Source: Candidatus Altimarinota bacterium (GTDB taxonomy: Bacteria; Patescibacteriota; Gracilibacteria; JANQMV01). Taken from it: a stretch of DNA of 37,995 nucleotides. The DNA lies in contig JANQMV010000055.1 in NCBI GenBank assembly GCA_028279865.1, forward strand, positions 1 to 37,995. The letters are read 5' to 3'. Shown here piece by piece: positions 9,057 to 17,762 of this stretch. The notes beneath the pieces are model-generated. The model was not told the origin of the DNA, did no database searches, and saw only the letters and a program-made list of their open reading frames with translations. Position 1 is the stretch's first letter. Each line of letters begins with the position of its first letter. The translations under genes were made by a program, and so were the position numbers.

Positions 9057-9647
9057 CTAAACAATTTCTATTCACTCTCATTTCCCTTCCTTCTTTTCAA
9101 AAAATGAAATGTAGAGTTTTTTGATTACCTCGTAAGTAGCTGTCGCAAGTCCGGATAAAGTTCCTTTAAGTCGCCTAATTTTCTCTAGAATTCGTGTTAA
9201 ATAAAAAGCGCCTTTTTTCTCTTCAAGTTTCGCCTGTTTCATCAAACTTTTTATCTCTCTGTGTAGTTCTTTCCTAATTCTACGAACCATGATCCTTTGT
9301 GTCGGAAGTTTTAAAGGTGCTACACCTGAAAAAGAAAAATCATCCCCATCTGAATGAGCTTGACCTGCTTTTGAGCCTTGCTGTTTTTTATCATCTTCTC
9401 TTACTCTTTCTGAAACTTTTTCTGATGGATTTGGTACATCAAGTCCATCCATGAAATCACTTACCTCGCCTGCATCAGGCTGCAGATCAGGCTGAGAGTC
9501 TTGTTTTTGAGGTTTGAGCACATCCTGACTACCTTCTTGAAAAACCTCAGTACGCTCCGGTGTTGTTACTTTGTCAGACACTTGTGCAGTCATTAATACA
9601 ATCTGATTATAAGACAAACTCTGAATAAAACTAAATCTAAATTCCAT
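9057..9647 (-). CDS. Hypothetical protein with acidic linker and helical C-terminus
   Basis: I do not recognise a family. The N-terminal half (about 20-110) is polar and probably disordered, rich in Gln, Asp, Glu, Pro and Ser. The C-terminal 75 residues are strongly helical and charged (RIMVRRIRKELHREIKSLMK) and end with YEVIKKLYISFFEKKEGK. The standard-code stop is TGA at 9078; with UGA as Gly the frame adds seven residues (including a second UGA) to TAG at 9057, which I adopt. An internal ATG at 9593 (MTAQVSD) preceded by TATAAT is an alternative start; the longer form would be nearly leaderless behind TTGCTA..TAAAAT. Confidence 0.65.
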
Positions 9648-9730
9648 TCAGATAATTTTACCTTATTTTTATGTATTTAGCAAGGTCTTTAATTCGAAGT
9701 AATATTACAATCACAAACTCCCAACTATTT

Positions 9731-9873
9731 TGCCATTCTTGCGAAAGCGAGAATCTTCATTCAAATGTAATCCATGCAAACTCATGAATCTTTGTTCTTC
9801 AATGAAGGCAAAAGATCCTCGGATATTTTAATCTTAAACTTCTAACACTAAGGATAAAATTCCAAAGATGACG
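9731..9873. repeat. MITE-like intergenic repeat, copy 2 (diverged)
   Basis: Ends TGCCATTCTTGCG and TTCCAAAGATGACG are mutated forms of the TGTCAT/ATGACA termini. The right half keeps GATCCTCGGATATTTTAA and AAGGATAAAATTCC, as in the copies at 18351 and 29436. It fills most of the 272-base gap between two minus-strand genes. Confidence 0.65.
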
Positions 9874-9920
9874 TGTTGGTGTGTTTTCTATTCAGCATGA
9901 CTGGCAAATCTATATCTGCC

Positions 9921-10232
9921 TTAAGGATAAATCAACGGATAAACATCAATTGCAGGTTCTTCATAAGGATGAACCTTTTTTATTTTTTCTAACAATCCTG
10001 CACAAGCTTCCTCCTCACAAATAGTCTCAATTCGTTCTTCTTCAACTTCTTCCATTTTTTCAATTTCACCTAAGTAAGGACTTGCTCCCTCACAAGGCTG
10101 AAAACGACCCACACCTTTCACAGAAAAGCTGCAACCTTGATAATTTCCTATTTTTCCCGCACCATTTTTCGCCAAAACCTGACGAATTTTATCTGCATGA
10201 GAAAGCGGATTATAAACAACGATTTTGTACAT
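9921..10232 (-). CDS. Stand-alone NIF3/YqfO-type insert domain protein
   Basis: The 103-residue protein matches the PII/CutA-like domain that is inserted in some NIF3 (DUF34) proteins such as YqfO. Diagnostic segments are GAGKIGNYQGCSFSVKG, GRFQPCEGASPYLG and the C-terminal HPYEEPAIDVYPL. The metal-centre halves of NIF3 are absent, so this is a one-domain form. Its function is unknown; relatives are thought to bind small ligands. It ends in TAA. It is divergent from prs, 189 bases away. Confidence 0.85.
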   Translation of the reverse strand: MYKIVVYNPLSHADKIRQVLAKNGAGKIGNYQGCSFSVKGVGRFQPCEGASPYLGEIEKMEEVEEERIETICEEEACAGLLEKIKKVHPYEEPAIDVYPLIYP

Positions 10233-10421
10233 AATCTTTAGAACTTAAATCTTAGAGCTTGAGATGTTTAAAAAACACAAAAATTATAGTTTGGTAATTC
10301 CGGCTTGTCCAGAATCCTGCTTTTGCTCATTTATAATTCATAATTCCTATGTTTTTCCTTTAAAATTCACACAAGCTTGTGTTAGTATTCACCCAGAAGT
10401 AAATTTTAACCTCCTCTCATC

Positions 10422-11372
10422 GTGTCAAAATCAAACTTTCGATTATTTACAGGAAATGCGCATCCTGCACTAGCTCAAGAAATCGCCGGTTTAATGAAAA
10501 TGGAACTCAGCGATTTGACTATCAAAAAATTCGCCTGTGGCGAAGTTTATATCAACATTGATGAAACTGTTCGTGGCAAAGAGGTCTTCTTGATCCACAC
10601 AACACGCGGAGGAAATATAAATGAAGACTATATGGAGCTTTTCCTAATGTGCGATGCAATGCGTCGCTCTTTTGCTTCAAAAGTACATGTAGTACTACCT
10701 CATTATGGATACGCCAGACAAGACAAGCTTCACGAGGCTAGGGAGACTATCTCTGCAAAACTGATCGCAGATCTGCTTGTCAAAAGCGGAGCAGAGCATG
10801 TTATTACAATGCACCTCCATTCTGACCAAAATCAAGCATTTTTTGATGTTCCTGTTGATAATCTGAATCCGCGTAATATGTTCGCCGACTATATTAAACA
10901 AAAAGGGATTACAGATGGAGTTATTGTTTCCCCCGATGCAGGCGGAGCAAAATCTGCCAAAAAAATAGCAGACAAACTAGGCTTCTCAATCGCAATCTTA
11001 CATAAGACACGACCAGAGCATAATATTTCAGAAATCACACACATTGTCGGTGATATAAAAGGTAAAACCCCTATCATTTATGATGACATGGTTGATACAG
11101 CCGGAAGTGTCTGCAATGCTAAAGAAGTCCTGATCAAAGGCGGAAGTAATCCTGATGTTTACATGATGGCAACCCATCCGATTCTATCCAATCCGGCAGC
11201 AGAAAGATTTAGAAAAGCGCAATTTAAAGAAGTAATTTTCACCAACTCCCTGCCAATTCCCGAAGAAAAAATGTTCCCGGGTCTTAAGATTCTTTCAGTT
11301 GCACCACTGCTCGCAGGTGTCATGGAAGGTGTTATTCAACAAAAATCAATTACTCCCTTGTATTTTAAGTAG
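10422..11372 (+). CDS. prs: Ribose-phosphate pyrophosphokinase (PRPP synthetase)
   Basis: Prs makes PRPP from ribose 5-phosphate and ATP for nucleotide, His and Trp synthesis. The 316-residue length equals the bacterial standard (E. coli 315). Seen in order: FRLFTGNAHPALAQEIA start, the FGYARQD-type loop as HYGYARQDKLH, the catalytic/metal segment MHLHSDQNQAFFDVPVDN, VVSPDAGG as VIVSPDAGGAKSAKK and the PRPP loop IIYDDMVDTAGS. The start is GTG at 10422; the first conserved residues follow within six codons. A strong hairpin terminator follows 17 bases after the TAG. Confidence 0.96.
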   Translation: MSKSNFRLFTGNAHPALAQEIAGLMKMELSDLTIKKFACGEVYINIDETVRGKEVFLIHTTRGGNINEDYMELFLMCDAMRRSFASKVHVVLPHYGYARQDKLHEARETISAKLIADLLVKSGAEHVITMHLHSDQNQAFFDVPVDNLNPRNMFADYIKQKGITDGVIVSPDAGGAKSAKKIADKLGFSIAILHKTRPEHNISEITHIVGDIKGKTPIIYDDMVDTAGSVCNAKEVLIKGGSNPDVYMMATHPILSNPAAERFRKAQFKEVIFTNSLPIPEEKMFPGLKILSVAPLLAGVMEGVIQQKSITPLYFK

Positions 11373-11389
11373 TTTTTGATATCAAACAT

Positions 11390-11423
11390 AAAGAAGGCGA
11401 CATCACATGATGTCGCCTTCTTT
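11390..11423. terminator. Bidirectional terminator between prs and the slipin gene
   Basis: A 16-bp perfect stem (AAAGAAGGCGACATCA) with loop CA, followed by TTTTTT on the plus strand. It lies between convergent genes and resembles the hairpins at 9015 and 29400. Confidence 0.85.
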
Positions 11424-11443
11424 TTTAAATTGTTTACTGCTCA

Positions 11444-12199
11444 CTACTTTTTCTTCACACTATCAGAATATCCTTTAATCGCTTGCAATATGTCTGAAGG
11501 AATCATCCAAATCGTAGTGTTTGATTGATCAGATGAAAGATCATTCACCGCTTGTAAAGTCCTCAAGTGCATCGCACCTGGAGTACTGCTCAAAGTTTTC
11601 GCAGCAAGAGCAAGGTTTTCCGCAGCAATTTTATCTCCGTCAGCTTTGATAATTACCGCTCTCTTTTCACGTTCCGCTTCCGCTTCCTTGGAAATCGTTC
11701 TCTTTAAATTTTCCGGAATTACCACATCTTTTAACTCTACTGATTCAATGTCAATTCCCCACGGATCAGTTTTTGTATCAACATATTTTTCAATCTTTTC
11801 TGCAATTTCTGTCCTGTTTTGCAAAAGTTGATCTAAGGAAACTTCACCCACGGCGTTACGCATCGTTGTCTGAGCAAGTTGTGAAACAGCGTAATAGAAG
11901 TTTTCCACTTCCAAAATCGCTTTTCCTGCATCCGAAACTTTATAGTAAACTACTGCGTTAATTCTTACAGGGATATTATCTTTCGTGATTGCCTCCTGAT
12001 CCGGAACATCAACAGCTTTTGTACGAATATCCACTTTTCTCATTGTTTGAAAAATAGGAATCACAATTCTCCAACCAGGATCTTTCATACCCGTAAACTT
12101 ACCCAAAGTAAACATCACTGCCCTTTCATATTGGTTAACTTGGCGGATTAATACGACCAAACCAACTATAACGATAGGCAAGAAACCAAGATATTCCAT
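11444..12199 (-). CDS. SPFH/Band 7 family protein (slipin/stomatin-like)
   Basis: A 251-residue membrane-anchored SPFH protein. A short hydrophobic segment (LGFLPIVIVGLVVLI, residues 4-18) is followed by the stomatin signature VNQYERAVMFTLGKFTG, the SPFH body (VDIRTKAVDVPDQEAITKDN) and the typical DIESVELKDVVIPENLKRTI and EAEAEREKRAVIIKADGD stretch that forms the coiled coil. Such proteins form rings that organise membranes and proteases. I choose the ATG at 12199; a longer frame from 12337 would overlap the upstream rhodanese and add 46 atypical residues. No NfeD partner is adjacent. Confidence 0.9.
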   Translation of the reverse strand: MEYLGFLPIVIVGLVVLIRQVNQYERAVMFTLGKFTGMKDPGWRIVIPIFQTMRKVDIRTKAVDVPDQEAITKDNIPVRINAVVYYKVSDAGKAILEVENFYYAVSQLAQTTMRNAVGEVSLDQLLQNRTEIAEKIEKYVDTKTDPWGIDIESVELKDVVIPENLKRTISKEAEAEREKRAVIIKADGDKIAAENLALAAKTLSSTPGAMHLRTLQAVNDLSSDQSNTTIWMIPSDILQAIKGYSDSVKKK

Positions 12200-12303
12200 A
12201 TAAAGAAAAATTAAGATTAAATATAGCGAAAAAACTCTAGCCTTTTTTAAAAAATAAGACAACTTATTTGACTTTACGACCTTCAGTTTTTGCTGTTCAA
12301 AAT

Positions 12304-12630
12304 CTATTTCAGGACTGGTAAACCTGCATTCATCCAAGCTACAATACCACCCATATCATAAACTGTTTGAAAATTAAGCTCTTCCATTATTTTTAAAGAA
12401 ACTCCACTACGAAAACCTGTCCTACAATAAATTAAATACATTTTTGTTTTATCTAATTTATTCAAATCACTTCTAAAATCTTTAGCATAAAAATTAAGGT
12501 TTCGAGAGTTTTGTAAATGTCCGATCAAAAATTCATTTGACGTCCTCAAATCGAGAATTATAAAATCCTCATTTTCCATATTTTGATCAATCAAATCCTT
12601 TCCCTCCAAAGTTGTAATTTTTGCAAACAT
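12304..12630 (-). CDS. Single-domain rhodanese
   Basis: The 108-residue protein is one rhodanese domain: FIILDLRTSNEFLIGHL near the N-terminus and the active-site loop YCRTGFRSG with the sulfur-carrying Cys, then the C-terminal MGGIVAWMNAGLPV. Such domains transfer persulfide sulfur. It stands 104 bases before the slipin gene on the same strand and could share its transcript. The stop is TAG. Confidence 0.92.
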   Translation of the reverse strand: MFAKITTLEGKDLIDQNMENEDFIILDLRTSNEFLIGHLQNSRNLNFYAKDFRSDLNKLDKTKMYLIYCRTGFRSGVSLKIMEELNFQTVYDMGGIVAWMNAGLPVLK

Positions 12631-12842
12631 AGTTTGTATTAAAATTTCTATCTCCTTTCTCCTTATTTAAACACACTAAAATTACTAAGAAGATCTACTG
12701 AATTAATTAAAAATATTCACGAGACATTAATTTTAAAGTCGTTTTATCTTTTGTTATTCTTTAGCTATTTTACGTCTAAAAGCATCATATTTGTTTTTAT
12801 ATGCTTATTAATAAAATGTAAGCTTAAATAGTCATCTGAGTT

Positions 12843-12968
12843 TTATTGATAGAACAAATCCGTTCTATGATTTTTATATTTCTTCTTTGAATCCTCAGTT
12901 AATCCAACATAAAAACTATGATCTTTTAAACTTTGAAGAACATAAACATAATAAAAATTCGAAGGTAC
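12843..12968 (-). pseudogene. GIY-YIG nuclease-like remnant
   Basis: About 41 codons resemble the start of small UPF0213-type GIY-YIG proteins (FYYVYVLQSLKDHSFYVGLTED), then the frame degenerates and stops at TAA 12843. No start codon precedes the motif and the upstream frame runs into tRNA-Ser genes, so I read this as a decayed gene fragment beside a tRNA cluster. Confidence 0.6.
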
Positions 12969-12979
12969 TTCTTTAGTAA

Positions 12980-13071
12980 TGGCGGAGAGGAGAGGATTTG
13001 AACCTCCGGTTCCATTTGCATGGAACAACACATTAGCAGTGTGCCGCTTTCGACCACTCAGCCACCTCTCC
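12980..13071 (-). tRNA. tRNA-Ser (anticodon GCU)
   Basis: A 92-base class II tRNA: acceptor GGAGAGG/CCTCTCC, discriminator G, encoded CCA, a long variable arm (TTCCATGCAAATGGAA) and anticodon loop CTGCTAA. It reads AGC and AGU. It is third in a minus-strand group Arg, Ser(UGA), Ser(GCU). Confidence 0.94.
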
Positions 13072-13108
13072 GTAGCAGTTTTATTTGCGAAAAATATTAA
13101 ATAATTTC

Positions 13109-13198
13109 TGGCGGAGAGACAGAGATTCGAACTCTGGGTACCATTGCTGGTACAACGGTTTTCAAGACCGCCGCCTTCAACCACTCAGCCATCTCTCC
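13109..13198 (-). tRNA. tRNA-Ser (anticodon UGA)
   Basis: A 90-base class II tRNA with acceptor GGAGAGA/TCTCTCC, discriminator G, encoded CCA, long variable arm with GTACC/GGTAC, and anticodon loop CTTGAAA. It reads UCN codons. The anticodon UGA must not be confused with the recoded UGA codon, which needs a tRNA with anticodon UCA. Confidence 0.94.
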
Positions 13199-13284
13199 GT
13201 AATTTTTCATAAATGTTTTGAAGGTTCATCTCACAAACGCGGAAGCATTCTAGCTAAATCAGAAATGCTTGTCTATAAAACTTT

Positions 13285-13361
13285 TGGTGTCCCAGGCGCG
13301 ATTTGAACGCACGACCTCAGCCTTCGCAGGGCTGCGCTCTATCCAGCTGAGCTACTGGGAC
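13285..13361 (-). tRNA. tRNA-Arg (anticodon GCG)
   Basis: A 77-base cloverleaf: acceptor GTCCCAG/CTGGGAC, D-arm GCTC/GAGC, anticodon stem CAGCC/GGCTG with loop CTGCGAA (anticodon GCG), T-arm GTGCG/CGCGC, discriminator A and encoded CCA. Most bacteria use an A34 (inosine) tRNA for CGU/CGC; here position 34 is G, so CGC and CGU can be read without TadA editing. These are the main Arg codons in the two leader peptides of this window. Confidence 0.93.
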
Positions 13362-13434
13362 ACAGAACGGTTTTTATTTTCAAAAAACAGCGAAAGCAGG
13401 TTAACAAATAACCTAAACAAAGGCAATTAAAAAT

Positions 13435-14940
13435 TTACCCTCTCTGTACAATTTTATTCAGTGCTTGAAGGTATGCTTTTGCACTTGCCACAACAATATC
13501 GGTATGCACGCCTTTACCTGTAAAAGTTCGCCCCTGCTTATTCTTCACTTTCACAATAACTTCTGCGACAGCATCAATTCCTTCGGTAACAGCATTCACA
13601 TTAAATTCCATCAACTCACCATGATCACCAATAATCTGATCGATCGCCTTATATATAGCATCAACAGGACCTGTTCCTTCGCCCTTAGCTTTTTGAATAT
13701 CTCCCTCCACATTAACCTCTACAAAAGCATTTGGCTGGTGGATTGTTCCTGTATGCACATCCAGATCTTTAAGTTGGAATTTCTGCTGATTGGTTGCCAT
13801 TTCATCATTCACAATCGCTTCCAAGTCTTCATCATAAACTTCCTTTTTCTTATCACACAGTTCTTTAAAGCGAGTAAAGACCAGTAGCAATTCCTCATCT
13901 GATAAATCAAAACCGATTTGCTGCAAACGATCGTTCAATGCAGCACGCCCGGAGTGTTTACCAAGTACCAAACGATTTGTATCCAGACCAATGTCCTCAG
14001 CACACATAATTTCAAAGGTTTCTCTCTTTTTTAAAATTGCATCCTGATGAATACCAGACTCATGCGCAAATGCGTTTTTACCAACAATCGCTTTGTTCGC
14101 TTGTACGTGTAGTCCCGTGATACTAGAAACCAAGCGTGAACTTTTATAAATTTCTTTTTTGTTAATATGCGTTTTTTCAGAAAAAAACTCCGAACGCACA
14201 TCAAGTGCCATCACAACCTCTTCGAGAGACGCATTTCCTCCTCTTTCCCCAAGTCCGTTAATCGCACACTCAATCTGCCTTGCCCCGTTTTGTACCGCTG
14301 CCAGAGAATTCGCAGTCGCCAGTCCCAAATCATTATGACAATGCACACTTAAGATCACGTCCTCTTTCAAAGCCGGAACCCTTTCAATAATGTCTGCAAT
14401 AAACTTGCCAAACTCATTCGGGATTGCGTAACCGACACTGTCTGGAATATTAATCGTCGTTGCACCTTCTTCAATTGCGACTTTAATCACTTCACACAAA
14501 TAATCCAATTCCGTGCGGCTTGCGTCCATCGCACTAAACTCCACATCTTGACATAAGCTTCCTGCCAATTTAACAGCTTTTCGTGCCATTTCCAAAACCT
14601 CTTCCTGAGTCTTTTTCATCTGATATTTAAGATGAATTTCAGAAGTAGAAATAAAAGTATGAATTCTCGGACAACTTGCTTCCTGGATCGCTTCCCAGCA
14701 AACTTCAATATCTTTTGGCACAGCGCGTGCAAGTCCGCAAATTGTAGATTTTGTAACCTTTTTGGCTATTTGATTAACTGCATTAAAATCATCTTTTGAA
14801 GTAATCGGAAAACCCGCCTCAATAATATCCACTCCCAATTTTTCCAACTGTAAAGCCACTTTAATTTTTTCTTCGGTATTCATGCTCGCTCCCGGACTCT
14901 GCTCTCCGTCACGTAAAGTTGTATCAAATATTTTAATCAT
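13435..14940 (-). CDS. leuA: 2-isopropylmalate synthase
   Basis: LeuA condenses acetyl-CoA and 2-oxoisovalerate, the first step of leucine synthesis. The 501-residue protein begins IKIFDTTLRDGEQSPGASM, the HMGL-like active-site signature, and has the HCHNDLGLATANSLAA metal motif (about 200-215), the second signature VNGLGERGGNASLEE as INGLGERGGNASLE and the HESGIHQDAILK loop. The C-terminal 130 residues form the LeuA dimer/regulatory domain, so Leu feedback is likely. It ends in TAA and has no internal TGA. No leuB, leuC or leuD is in the window, and no Leu-codon leader is visible upstream. Citramalate synthase is a less likely alternative. Confidence 0.93.
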   Translation of the reverse strand: MIKIFDTTLRDGEQSPGASMNTEEKIKVALQLEKLGVDIIEAGFPITSKDDFNAVNQIAKKVTKSTICGLARAVPKDIEVCWEAIQEASCPRIHTFISTSEIHLKYQMKKTQEEVLEMARKAVKLAGSLCQDVEFSAMDASRTELDYLCEVIKVAIEEGATTINIPDSVGYAIPNEFGKFIADIIERVPALKEDVILSVHCHNDLGLATANSLAAVQNGARQIECAINGLGERGGNASLEEVVMALDVRSEFFSEKTHINKKEIYKSSRLVSSITGLHVQANKAIVGKNAFAHESGIHQDAILKKRETFEIMCAEDIGLDTNRLVLGKHSGRAALNDRLQQIGFDLSDEELLLVFTRFKELCDKKKEVYDEDLEAIVNDEMATNQQKFQLKDLDVHTGTIHQPNAFVEVNVEGDIQKAKGEGTGPVDAIYKAIDQIIGDHGELMEFNVNAVTEGIDAVAEVIVKVKNKQGRTFTGKGVHTDIVVASAKAYLQALNKIVQRG

Positions 14941-15072
14941 CTTTTGCTAAATTAATGTAAAATTTGTAAAATGGTTGTTGTTTTATGCGAAGGCTAAAGT
15001 AGCATAAGTTGTATAGAGATACAATTCTTTGTCACATAAATACTTTGTAATATAAAAATAATTTTTCTTTTT

Positions 15073-15591
15073 ATGAAATTTACAGAAGATCAACTACATA
15101 CTGCTGTTAGTCTTTATTTAGCAGGACGCATTATGGAGGAAAATGAAAAAGCTCTATGGGAAACAGACACATTCAAAAAATCAAAAGACAGTATTCCTAA
15201 TCTAGGACGCCTTTTGATGATAAAGAATATAGGTATTGGTGCAATTATTATATATTCATATGCGATTGAAAACCTTTTTAAGGCTTTTTATCCTAAAAGA
15301 AAAAAAGGTCATCTCAATATTAATGATATTCCTCATGATTTAGGATTAAAAAAACTTGAAGCAATAATGTTTTTTAAAACAATTTTTCCATTACTACAGA
15401 AGGGATTTCTTAGATACAATGAACCTCGTCAAGAAGAAAATTTAATTGCTCCGAAGATTACTAGAAAAATTTTTATAAAGACATTTAAATATTTTACTGA
15501 AAAATTCTCAATTGAACTTAACGATGTAAAATGTTTTAAAGTAGAATTTTTTAACTTTAAATATCCCTTCATAGAAGAATTAGTAAAATAA
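15073..15591 (+). CDS. Hypothetical helical protein
   Basis: A 172-residue product I cannot assign. It is predicted mostly helical, with a middle hydrophobic helix (NIGIGAIIIYSYAIENLFKAF) followed by KRKKGHLNINDIPHDLGLKKLE. The EN-LFKA..(G)H..HDL arrangement recalls HEPN-type proteins, but the catalytic RxxxxH motif of HEPN RNases is not present, so this is only a hint. It is divergent from leuA with its own AT-rich upstream region. Confidence 0.55.
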   Translation: MKFTEDQLHTAVSLYLAGRIMEENEKALWETDTFKKSKDSIPNLGRLLMIKNIGIGAIIIYSYAIENLFKAFYPKRKKGHLNINDIPHDLGLKKLEAIMFFKTIFPLLQKGFLRYNEPRQEENLIAPKITRKIFIKTFKYFTEKFSIELNDVKCFKVEFFNFKYPFIEELVK

Positions 15592-15883
15592 TTCAGGCTA
15601 CCCCCTAAGCACAATTTTTATTCTTGCGTTGGTTCAAGTTTTCAACTTGAATCAAATCTTTTGCCTCTATCCGTTTTATATTTTGTGTTTAGTAGCAAAC
15701 ATCAGAAGCAGTTTACAAAACTGCTCTAACTAAAAAAAAGCTTGAACAGTCTTTTTGAGATTTTTTTTCAATTATACTTAAAAACAACTTCAATTTAATC
15801 AAAACATTGTGCTAAGCTTTAACTAGAAATTTTATCAAAAACTCAGAATAAATTTTTATCTCATTTCAAGCTTTAATCATCAA
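15592..15883. other. Intergenic region with a hairpin
   Basis: No gene seen. A palindrome near 15634-15652 (TTCAAGTTTTCAACTTGAA) is the only clear structure. The rest is A/T-rich. Confidence 0.5.
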
Positions 15884-16804
15884 ATGCCATACATCCTCAC
15901 AGAAAAAATTAAAATTGGTATCAGTGCTTGTAATTTCGGTGCTCGTGTTCGTTGGAACATTCGCGGTTGGGATAAATTTTCAGCACTAGACCGGGAAAGG
16001 AATTCTTTTATATGGACCCCTGTTTGCCCGGAAGTATTAAGTGGGCTTGGAGTACCTCGCGCCACCATTAAATTAGTCGGTGGTAACGGTGACGAATTCT
16101 GGGAATCAAAAGCAAAAGTAAAAAATAAAAAAGGAGAAATCGTAACAGAGCAAATCAAAAAAGGCACCCTCGCTGCTCTTGAAAATGTTAAAAGAGCTGA
16201 ATGCGAAGCCTTTGTTTTTATGGAAGGTAGTCCTACCTGTGGAATTTATCGAACAACACTCAAAAACAAAAGACTTGGTAAACCGCCTGGAACTTTTGGA
16301 AGCTTGCTTTTAAAGGAAGAACTTTTTTTAATTCCCGCTCAAGATCTGCAAAGTCCCGTCAAATGGTGGGACTGGAGAAGACGGCTACATGCTTTCATCT
16401 GGCTAAAAAGAAAGGAAATTAAATCAAAAAAAGAACTTTACGAAATCTGGCATAATTATAAATTTATTTGTCAGGAAGCTGATTTGGAAATTGCAAGAAA
16501 AATCGGTGAAGAAATTGCACAAATTGATCAACTAACAAATAAAGTAATACAAAACTGGAAAAAAAAGGTTTTAATGCTCCTACGACAACCTTCAACTTTT
16601 CCGAGAATAAAATCCATTCTACAAAAACACTTCGCACATTACAATAAGCATTTTAACGGTAAAACAGAAAAAATCAGCCTCCCTCCGGACAAAATCTCTA
16701 AAACGAATTTTATCAATCAAATCAAAAAAATGGAGAAAAAAGCTTTCATAGAAAAATACGACTTCGGAGGTGTGCCTGTCATTTTCAGATCAACAGAAAG
16801 ATAA
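15884..16804 (+). CDS. DUF523-DUF1722 (YbgA) fusion protein
   Basis: The 306-residue protein joins two domains. Residues 9-150 are DUF523: IGISACNFGARVRWN at the start, VCPEVLSGLGVPR and FMEGSPTCGIY, with Cys16, Cys48 and Cys119 placed as the [4Fe-4S] ligands known from thiouracil desulfidase TudS. Residues about 165-300 are DUF1722 (YbgA-like), rich in Lys and aromatic residues, ending FGGVPVIFRST. The fusion exists in other bacteria but the function of the C-terminal part is unknown. The first motif is unusual: SACNFG replaces the common SxCLLG. Cluster binding is inferred. Confidence 0.85.
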   Translation: MPYILTEKIKIGISACNFGARVRWNIRGWDKFSALDRERNSFIWTPVCPEVLSGLGVPRATIKLVGGNGDEFWESKAKVKNKKGEIVTEQIKKGTLAALENVKRAECEAFVFMEGSPTCGIYRTTLKNKRLGKPPGTFGSLLLKEELFLIPAQDLQSPVKWWDWRRRLHAFIWLKRKEIKSKKELYEIWHNYKFICQEADLEIARKIGEEIAQIDQLTNKVIQNWKKKVLMLLRQPSTFPRIKSILQKHFAHYNKHFNGKTEKISLPPDKISKTNFINQIKKMEKKAFIEKYDFGGVPVIFRSTER

Positions 16805-16854
16805 AAATTCACAATAAAAATATTCAACACCTTTATCAATTTAAAAATTTCGCC

Positions 16855-17265
16855 ATGTTTACAACTCAAAACGTACTCTCCTATTTTACAATTTTTTTAA
16901 CCTTTAGCGTCATAGACGCTATTTGGTTAAAATTTATAGCAGGTAGTTTTTTTGTTAAAAAACTCGGACCTCTTTTGAGAGAAAGCTTAGACCTGAGACT
17001 TTTTTTGTTTTTCTATTTGATCTACGCATTAGCAATCTTTGTTTTTGCAGTTCAACCTGCTCTTAATAAAGGTTCATTAATAAATGCCCTTTTGTTAGGA
17101 GGTTTTCTCGGCTTTATTGCTTATGCTGCCTATGATTTGACAAACTTAGCAACCTTAAAAAACTGGTCAGTCACATTTGTCTTGGTAGATCTTGTCTGGG
17201 GGACTTTGCTTACCGCTTTCACTGCCGGTACGGCTTTTTATTTGATAAAAAATTTCATCAATTAA
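16855..17265 (+). CDS. DUF2177 integral membrane protein
   Basis: A 136-residue protein with about four membrane segments. The DUF2177 signature is clear: FSVIDAIWLKFIA near the N-terminus, LFFYLIYALAIFVF, GFIAYAAYDLTNLATLKNW and VLVDLVWGTLLTAF. The conserved D-W and YDLTN polar residues inside membrane helices suggest transport or an enzyme, but no function is established for the family. It starts 50 bases after the DUF523 gene. Confidence 0.85.
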   Translation: MFTTQNVLSYFTIFLTFSVIDAIWLKFIAGSFFVKKLGPLLRESLDLRLFLFFYLIYALAIFVFAVQPALNKGSLINALLLGGFLGFIAYAAYDLTNLATLKNWSVTFVLVDLVWGTLLTAFTAGTAFYLIKNFIN

Positions 17266-17316
17266 ACCGCAAAACTTAAAAAATAAAAACTAAAATTTAA
17301 ATCAAACATTATTAAA

Positions 17317-17709
17317 ATGGAAAAATTAGATTCTCAAACAAAGGAATTGGAACTTGCAAGATTTGATTTAGAAGAAACACTAAAAAAGCGCTGTCAAGAG
17401 CTCGGTGATTCAGATGATATCTGTGCCAAATCCGATATCATTTTGAATGCTATCGAAGAAGATGATGTCAGAACACTCATAAAATATGCTGATCTTCAAA
17501 AAAGCCCCATTGAAGGATACCAAATGCTCCTTATCAACTATATTCGCATCTTACTTACTCTCAAACCAAGATTAAAGGATAAATTAAGTGGTATCAACGG
17601 AAAAACTGTAAAATATCTTTTGGAAATTACTTCCGAATCAGAAAACACGAAAATAGGTCAGATCATCTCAAATTCACAAGATGAATTAGCCCCTTTTACT
17701 AGAAACTAA
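17317..17709 (+). CDS. Hypothetical protein
   Basis: A 130-residue soluble protein of unknown family, mostly helical, acidic in the first half (LEETLKKRCQELGDSDDIC) and basic after residue 90. It follows the DUF2177 gene by 51 bases on the same strand and could be the last gene of that transcript. Confidence 0.55.
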   Translation: MEKLDSQTKELELARFDLEETLKKRCQELGDSDDICAKSDIILNAIEEDDVRTLIKYADLQKSPIEGYQMLLINYIRILLTLKPRLKDKLSGINGKTVKYLLEITSESENTKIGQIISNSQDELAPFTRN

Positions 17710-17762
17710 AAAAACTAAAAGCTTTAAGTAAAAATCACTAATGTCTGGATTAAACCTTTCAG

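Noticed and set aside
12843-13184. A 113-codon minus-strand ORF
   Set aside because: Its first two thirds are the translation of two tRNA-Ser genes; only the last 41 codons resemble a GIY-YIG protein.
14941-15072. Leu-codon leader peptide before leuA
   Set aside because: No short ORF with a run of Leu codons or a terminator hairpin is present on the minus strand there.
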